This document shows positions 7,122 through 11,136 of a stretch of DNA of 11,136 nucleotides, piece after piece. Every line of letters starts with the position of its first letter. The stretch's first letter is position 1. Below the pieces are notes generated by a model. The model worked only from the letters and a program-made list of their open reading frames with translations, searched no databases and was not told the origin of the DNA. Source of the stretch: Bacteroidales bacterium. GTDB taxonomy: Bacteria; Bacteroidota; Bacteroidia; Bacteroidales; NBLH01. Location: NCBI GenBank assembly GCA_027083715.1, contig JALWNR010000644.1:1-11136 (forward strand), written 5' to 3'. The translations under genes were made by a program, and so were the position numbers.

Positions 7122-8102
7122 ATGACAAAGATTAAAAAAATTGCAGTTTTAACATCAGGAGGAGATGCACCCGGAATGAATGCAGCGGTTCGTGCAGTTG
7201 TGAGAGCAGCCATTTATCATAAACTGGAAGTTATTGGTATTGAGCACGGTTACGAAGGAATGATAAAGGGAGAATTGCTTAAGCTGGAATCAAGAGATAT
7301 GCGCAACATTATACAGCGTGGAGGAACCATACTTAGGAGTGCCCGCAGTCTGGATTTTAAAACAGATGAGGGAAGAGCAAAAGCGTATAAAAATCTGGAA
7401 AAGAACAATATAGATGCAGTTGTAGTTATTGGTGGTGACGGAACTTTCCGTGGAGCAGGGATTTTTTCGCAGGAGTATGATATTCCTTTTGTAGGAATAC
7501 CCGGAACCATTGATAATGATATGTATGGAACAGATTTTACCATTGGTTTTGATACGGCTCTTAACACCGTTGTAGAAGCCATTGATAAAATAAAAGATAC
7601 CGCCAGCTCGCACGACCGTACTTTTTTTATTGAAGTAATGGGACGTGATGCCGGTTTTATTGCTCTACACGCCGGAATAGCCACCGGTGCCGAAGCCATT
7701 TTAATTCCCGAACTGGAAGGGCAGATTGATCATCTTCGAAAATTTCTGGATGCGGCAAAAGCAGCAGATAAATCTTCAAATATAATACTGGTTGCCGAAG
7801 GTAATAAAATAGGTGGTGCGCAAGAGGTTGTCAATCAACTTAACGGAGACTATGATGATTTAGGCATCCGTGTAAATGTGTTGGGACACATGCAGCGTGG
7901 CGGTTCGCCAACGGCATTTGACCGTTATCTTGCCAGCAGACTGGGTGTTGCAGCCGTAGAAGCTATTTTAGATAACCAACGAAGCATTATGGTTGGATAC
8001 AGTAATCATGAAGTAGTGCATGTTCCGTTTAATAAAACCATTAAAGGACATCGCAACATCAATAAAGAATTGCTGGAAGTAGCAGATATTTTGATGATTT
8101 AA
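7122..8102 (+). CDS. pfkA: ATP-dependent 6-phosphofructokinase
   Basis: The 326-residue product is close to the 320 of Escherichia coli PfkA and aligns along its whole length. Visible motifs are LTSGGDAPGMNAAVRAVVR (10-28, nucleotide phosphates), GGDGT (104-108) and PGTIDND (127-133, with Asp131 the catalytic base). Also present are TASSHDR (160-166), EVMGRDAG (171-178), VAEG (224-227) and LGHMQRGGSPTAFDR (254-268). Gly107 in GGDGT and Gly128 in PGTIDND are the ATP-type residues, in contrast to the Asp and Lys of the gene upstream. It catalyses the committed, irreversible step of glycolysis in the cytoplasm. The ATG at 7122 follows an A-rich leader without a Shine-Dalgarno site. The 407-base spacer and palindrome suggest separate transcription from the upstream kinase gene. 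Two terminator-like hairpins follow. Confidence in enzyme and cofactor is high; allosteric behaviour cannot be read from the sequence. Confidence 0.96.
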   Translation: MTKIKKIAVLTSGGDAPGMNAAVRAVVRAAIYHKLEVIGIEHGYEGMIKGELLKLESRDMRNIIQRGGTILRSARSLDFKTDEGRAKAYKNLEKNNIDAVVVIGGDGTFRGAGIFSQEYDIPFVGIPGTIDNDMYGTDFTIGFDTALNTVVEAIDKIKDTASSHDRTFFIEVMGRDAGFIALHAGIATGAEAILIPELEGQIDHLRKFLDAAKAADKSSNIILVAEGNKIGGAQEVVNQLNGDYDDLGIRVNVLGHMQRGGSPTAFDRYLASRLGVAAVEAILDNQRSIMVGYSNHEVVHVPFNKTIKGHRNINKELLEVADILMI

Positions 8103-8123
8103 GAATATCAACTCAAAACGCTT

Positions 8124-8172
8124 AAACTCTGGTAAAGTTTACAAACATGCTTGGAACTTTATCAGGGTTTTT
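8124..8172 (+). terminator. Rho-independent terminator of pfkA
   Basis: The arms AAACTCTGGTAAAGTT (8124-8139) and AACTTTATCAGGGTTT (8155-8170) pair over 16 positions with two G-U wobbles around a 15-base loop. The 3' arm runs into a five-T tract (8168-8172). It lies about 20 bases after the pfkA stop codon. Confidence 0.75.
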
Positions 8173-8230
8173 AATTTACGGCTTATTAAAAATGTAACCA
8201 AACTTTAAGTTTAGCTTATAAGCGGCTCTG

Positions 8231-8262
8231 ATATCTTATCTACAAAATGATAAGATATTTTT
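8231..8262 (+). terminator. Second terminator-like hairpin after pfkA
   Basis: ATATCTTATC (8231-8240) and GATAAGATAT (8249-8258) form a perfect 10-bp stem with an 8-base loop, followed by Ts to 8262. It is oriented to stop plus-strand transcription before it enters the opposing minus-strand genes, as a back-up to the first terminator. It overlaps the end of the small minus-strand ORF at 8236-8337. Confidence 0.65.
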
Positions 8263-8337
8263 GTATTCATCATTGCTTTGTACAAAAAGATAAAGTGATG
8301 AAATAAAAAATACGATCAACAATAATCCTTTTTTCAT
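8236..8337 (-). CDS. Possible 33-residue signal-peptide-like small ORF
   Basis: On the minus strand an ATG at 8337 opens a frame of 33 codons ending in TAA at 8236-8238. The peptide begins MKKGLLLIVFFISSLYLF and ends VQSNDEYKNILSFCR. It has two lysines and then about 15 hydrophobic residues, the shape of a signal peptide or single membrane segment. It begins one base after the stop codon of the outer-membrane-like gene, as expected for translational coupling, and its leader (ATATTATG-like) is A/T-rich. It may be a small membrane protein, or the 5' stump of an exported-protein gene that has lost the rest. The end of the frame falls within the hairpin at 8231-8258. Function is unknown, and chance occurrence cannot be excluded at this length. 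Confidence 0.35.
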   Translation of the reverse strand: MKKGLLLIVFFISSLYLFVQSNDEYKNILSFCR

Positions 8338-8338
8338 A

Positions 8339-8920
8339 TTAAAACATTATAGCTATATCAAAAGATACTGAATTAGCAGTAAATTCATGCACAGGGTCAG
8401 GTTTCGGATAGCCGGATATATCGAACATTTTAGAATTGGCAACCAAACCGATTTGCATACTTAATATCGGGCTAATGTCAAATTTATAGCCTATCCCCAA
8501 ATTAACCACTTGCCCTTTGCTGTATCTGCTGTCAAAAGGCATTAAAGTTCCGACATCAAAATTCATATAAAAACAGTTCCCGAATTTTGCAAAATATGCT
8601 CTTAAATCTAAATAAACAGGAAAAGTATGATATCGGGGAACATTATAATAATCATATCCGACACCAACACCGATAGATAACCAAGGAAACAGGAACCACC
8701 CGTTAATTGTTTCAAAACCAAAAGCCATTGAATTATTTTCTCTTATGCTTTGCTGTTTAGTCCCTTCATTAGGTATAAAATAAACTTCATCAAAGCGATG
8801 TACACTATGTAATGAAAATTTTGAAATATTAACAAAACCTCTGTTTGAGGTATTTTGTGCTAATGCTTGATTTGAAAATAATATTACAATGATAATGCTG
8901 CTTAATATCTTTTTTTTCAT
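8339..8920 (-). CDS. Small outer-membrane beta-barrel-like protein, function unknown
   Basis: The 193-residue product begins with a clear signal peptide, MKKKILSSIIIVILFSNQ, with likely cleavage after ALA or ALAQ near residue 22. The mature part alternates hydrophobic and polar residues in aromatic-rich strands (WLSIGVGVGYDYY, FPVYLDLRAYFAKF, CFYMNFDVGTLMPF, VVNLGIGYKFDI, SMQIGLVANSKMF). It ends SFDIAIMF, with the C-terminal Phe usual for outer-membrane barrels. About 170 mature residues suits an eight-stranded barrel of the OmpA-like / outer-membrane beta-barrel superfamily. It is transcribed toward pfkA, so the two genes are convergent. No perfect TAnnTTTG box is seen upstream; the nearest is TTATTTTG on the minus strand at 8966-8973, one mismatch away. 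It could be a structural envelope protein; no partner gene or substrate is evident. Confidence 0.75.
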   Translation of the reverse strand: MKKKILSSIIIVILFSNQALAQNTSNRGFVNISKFSLHSVHRFDEVYFIPNEGTKQQSIRENNSMAFGFETINGWFLFPWLSIGVGVGYDYYNVPRYHTFPVYLDLRAYFAKFGNCFYMNFDVGTLMPFDSRYSKGQVVNLGIGYKFDISPILSMQIGLVANSKMFDISGYPKPDPVHEFTANSVSFDIAIMF

Positions 8921-9319
8921 TATTTAAAAGGCTTTCATAAATTTTAATGTACACTAACATCAATACAAAATAATCGAAAAAAACCCTAAAGAAAATCTAA
9001 TAAAAATTACATTTTCTTTTTTCACCTTAAATCCGCAGGTATGTTTGTAACGATAATCCAAAATGTGTGTCAGTATTGGTGTAGCGCAGAAAAAAGCAAC
9101 GCAGGCGTATCACTTGATACGGTGAGTAGGTTTTTTCGAGCATTGCCAATAATGACGTGCAGTTTGGATTTGCAGTAAAAGATACTTGCGGATTTAAGGT
9201 TTCATATTAAGACTAAGACTGTTGTTTGTTTGCTTGCAAAAACATCTTATAAACCAGACCTTATTTGTTTAATAAATTGATTAAATTTACCACCCGGAAA
9301 AATCAAATAAAAACTGCCA
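8921..9319. other. 399-bp divergent spacer before priA
   Basis: This gap separates the minus-strand outer-membrane-like gene from priA. No protein-coding stretch is convincing. Its middle is occupied by the 177-bp foldback element at 9024-9200, which is visibly richer in G and C than its flanks. The 119 bases between the element and priA are AT-rich. They hold TTATTTG at 9261-9267, a near match to a -7 box, but no clear promoter. Confidence 0.6.
9024..9200. mobile_element. MITE-like foldback element (imperfect long palindrome)
   Basis: The ends are exact 14-bp inverted repeats, ACCTTAAATCCGCA (9024-9037) and TGCGGATTTAAGGT (9187-9200). The complementarity continues inward to the centre: AATCCAAA, GTCA-x-TATTGG, GAAAAAA and finally CGTATCA/TGATACG, which form a perfect 7-bp stem around the two central bases (9106-9121). 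By hand alignment the arms match at roughly two thirds to three quarters of positions. TTC lies directly on both sides (9021-9023 and 9201-9203) and could be a 3-bp target duplication, though that is weak. There is no transposase. It may be a non-autonomous element moved in trans, a REP/BIME-like repeat, or a structured transcribed RNA. The left arm contains TATGTTTG (9040-9047), a match to the -7 box. Confidence 0.65.
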
Positions 9320-11136
9320 ATGCCTGAAACCAATTTATATGTTGATTTAATATTGCCTGTACCTTTAAAAGGAACCTTTACCTATCATGTGCCGGAAGAA
9401 TGGGCAGAGCATTGTATTGCCGGCAAAAGAGCAGTAGTACCCTTTGGTAAAAAAAAGATTTATTCGGGAATTATTTATAAAGTGCATGAAAATAAGCCTA
9501 CGGCTTATCAAACCAAAGATATTTTATCCGTTCTGGATAATGAACCTTTGATAAACCAACATCAATTTAGCTTTTGGAAATGGATAGCCGATTATTATCT
9601 CTGCACCTTGGGCGAGGTTTATCGTGCAGCATTACCGGCAGGTTTAAAGTTGGAAAGCCACACTGGCATTAAGTATAATTTTGATTTTTTTGAGCAGGAA
9701 GAGCATCTTAAAGATGTTCGTTTTACAGAAAAAGAAACGCAACTATTAGATGTTTTACGTAGTAAAAAAACATTGAAAATCAGTGAAGTAAATAAAATAC
9801 TCTCGATAAAAAGCAGTTTACCGTACATAAAATCTCTTTACGATAAAGGAGCCATTGAGATGGAAGAAGCGGTTTTTTCCCGCTATCGCGATAAGCAGGA
9901 AAGCTATATCCGTCTGCATGAAAATATTGAAAATGAAGAAAAACTGAACATTGCTTTGGATGGTCTGAGCCGCGCAAAAAAACAAAAACAATTGCTTTTT
10001 GATTTTCTTGAGTTAATTAAATATGGTGATAAAGAGCAAATTGCAGAAATACCTAAAAAGGAATTACTTGATTTTGCAAATAGTACTGATGCCATTTTAA
10101 AAGAACTGGTGAAAAAAGAAATTTTACAGTCCTATAAAAAAAGTATTTCGCGTTTGGGAACTGATGAAAACAAACTAATTGATGCTAAAATTCTCAATAA
10201 AGCTCAAAAAACTGCTCTAAAAAAAATCAAAGAACAATTTAAAGAAAAAAATACGGTTCTGTTGCATGGTGTTACTTCGGCAGGAAAAACTGAGATTTAT
10301 ATTCATCTGATGAATGAAATAATTGAGCAAGGTAAGCAAGTACTGTATCTTTTGCCCGAAATAGCCCTAAGTACTCAATTGATTATCCGGCTGAAAAAAC
10401 ATTTTGGTAATAAAATAGGCGTTTATCATTCAAAATTTAATGATGCCGAACGAGTTGAAGTATGGAAAAACATTCAAAACCGTTCAAATTTACACAATCA
10501 GCCACAATATCAAATTATTTTGGGTGTACGCTCTACTGTTTTTTTGCCTTTTAAAAATCTGGGATTAATCATTATTGACGAGGAACACGAAAACACCTTT
10601 AAACAGTACCATCCGGCACCTCGCTATCATGCACGCGATGCAGCTTTGGTACTGGCTCAAATTCACGGAGCAAAAACACTTTTGGGCACGGCTACGCCCT
10701 CAATAGAAAGCTATTTTAACGCCCAAACCGGAAAATATGGATTGGTGGAGCTGAAAACACGCTATCAGGACATTAAGTTGCCCGAAATTTTTATTGCCGA
10801 CACCAAAGAAGCCCGCCGCAAAAAGCAAATGAAATCGCATTTTACACCACTTTTGCTTGAAAGTATCAATGAGGCACTGGATAAAGGTATGAAAGTAATT
10901 TTATTTCAAAACCGTCGTGGTTTTGCACCTTATCTGGAATGTACCGCCTGCGGCGAAATTCCTAAGTGCAAAAATTGTGATGTAAGCCTTACCTATCATC
11001 GTCACACCAGCCAACTTAGCTGCCACTATTGCGGATATTCATACACCAACACCGGAAAATGTAACGAATGTGGAAGTACGGCAATACGTACACGCGGTTT
11101 TGGCACCGAAAAAGTGGAAGATGAACTGGCTCTGAT
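9320..11136 (+). CDS. priA: PriA, primosomal protein N' (replication restart helicase), 3'-truncated
   Basis: PriA binds stalled forks and D-loops, unwinds DNA 3' to 5', and starts reloading of the replicative helicase. The 605 visible codons lack the C-terminal part; family members usually have 730-820 residues. The start MPETNLYVDLILPVPLKGTF and the PFGKKKIYSGIIYKV stretch are the PriA 3'-DNA-binding domain. Helicase motifs follow: Walker A GVTSAGKTE (317-325), PEIALSTQL, DEEH (420-423), and GTATPSIES (motif III). Eight cysteines in four pairs (541/544, 550/553, 568/571, 581/584) form the two zinc sites. The first residue of the Walker loop after GVT is Ser-Ala where Escherichia coli has Gly-Ser, which is acceptable. 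No frameshift is seen. ATG 9320 follows an A-rich leader (aaatcaaataaaaactgcca). It stands alone on its strand here; its end and partners lie beyond the right edge. Confidence 0.96.
   Translation, partial: MPETNLYVDLILPVPLKGTFTYHVPEEWAEHCIAGKRAVVPFGKKKIYSGIIYKVHENKPTAYQTKDILSVLDNEPLINQHQFSFWKWIADYYLCTLGEVYRAALPAGLKLESHTGIKYNFDFFEQEEHLKDVRFTEKETQLLDVLRSKKTLKISEVNKILSIKSSLPYIKSLYDKGAIEMEEAVFSRYRDKQESYIRLHENIENEEKLNIALDGLSRAKKQKQLLFDFLELIKYGDKEQIAEIPKKELLDFANSTDAILKELVKKEILQSYKKSISRLGTDENKLIDAKILNKAQKTALKKIKEQFKEKNTVLLHGVTSAGKTEIYIHLMNEIIEQGKQVLYLLPEIALSTQLIIRLKKHFGNKIGVYHSKFNDAERVEVWKNIQNRSNLHNQPQYQIILGVRSTVFLPFKNLGLIIIDEEHENTFKQYHPAPRYHARDAALVLAQIHGAKTLLGTATPSIESYFNAQTGKYGLVELKTRYQDIKLPEIFIADTKEARRKKQMKSHFTPLLLESINEALDKGMKVILFQNRRGFAPYLECTACGEIPKCKNCDVSLTYHRHTSQLSCHYCGYSYTNTGKCNECGSTAIRTRGFGTEKVEDELAL

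Noticed and set aside
7250..7699. Open frame of 149 codons on the minus strand opposite pfkA
   Set aside because: It lies wholly inside a fully conserved kinase gene, has low-complexity Ser/Pro/Ile-rich composition, and resembles no family. Other long minus-strand frames opposite tldD, tldE, the PPi-type kinase and priA were dismissed for the same reasons.
1..11136. tRNA, rRNA, CRISPR array, riboswitch, phage or toxin-antitoxin genes
   Set aside because: Nothing resembling these was seen by reading both strands. The repeats present are two- or three-copy clusters without CRISPR-like spacing. Structured RNAs with low sequence conservation could be missed by eye.

Overview
The window looks like a piece of a Bacteroidota chromosome. 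It is AT-rich, start codons have A-rich leaders instead of strong Shine-Dalgarno sites, and several genes are preceded by the Bacteroidota -7 element TAnnTTTG. The protein families also fit: a TldD/TldE pair, a Bacteroidota-style PriA, secreted all-beta proteins, and separate ATP- and PPi-type phosphofructokinases. The order cannot be fixed from the sequence; a fermentative Bacteroidales-like organism is a reasonable guess.

Layout, left to right. (1) A gene cut by the left edge encodes a beta-propeller protein of the SdiA-regulated / esterase-like phytase type, with an extra cysteine-containing N-terminal domain. (2) tldD and tldE encode the zinc metalloprotease TldD and its partner TldE/PmbA. 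They are consecutive and probably co-transcribed, with a small repeat/hairpin cluster between them. (3) A secreted protein has two copies of one beta-rich domain and a good promoter. (4) The first phosphofructokinase has PPi-dependent signature residues and no ATG, GTG or TTG start codon; its coding frame begins at or after an ATA codon. (5) An intergenic region of about 400 bp holds a perfect 28-bp palindrome. (6) The second phosphofructokinase is a classical ATP-type PfkA, followed by two terminator-like hairpins. (7) On the minus strand is a small outer-membrane-barrel-like protein, followed one base later by a 33-codon ORF that resembles a signal peptide. (8) A 177-bp imperfect palindrome with matching ends (MITE-like or foldback element) lies before (9) priA, the replication-restart helicase gene, which runs off the right edge.

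Functionally, the two phosphofructokinases act at the same step of glycolysis. One is probably reversible and PPi-linked, the other ATP-linked and irreversible, so the cell could switch glycolytic direction or energy yield. The remaining genes are housekeeping (TldD/E, PriA) or cell-envelope proteins with no obvious shared pathway. There is no sign of phage, CRISPR, toxin-antitoxin or defence genes. The most unusual items are the missing canonical start codon of the PPi-type kinase gene, the foldback element before priA, and the repeat cluster inside the tld operon.
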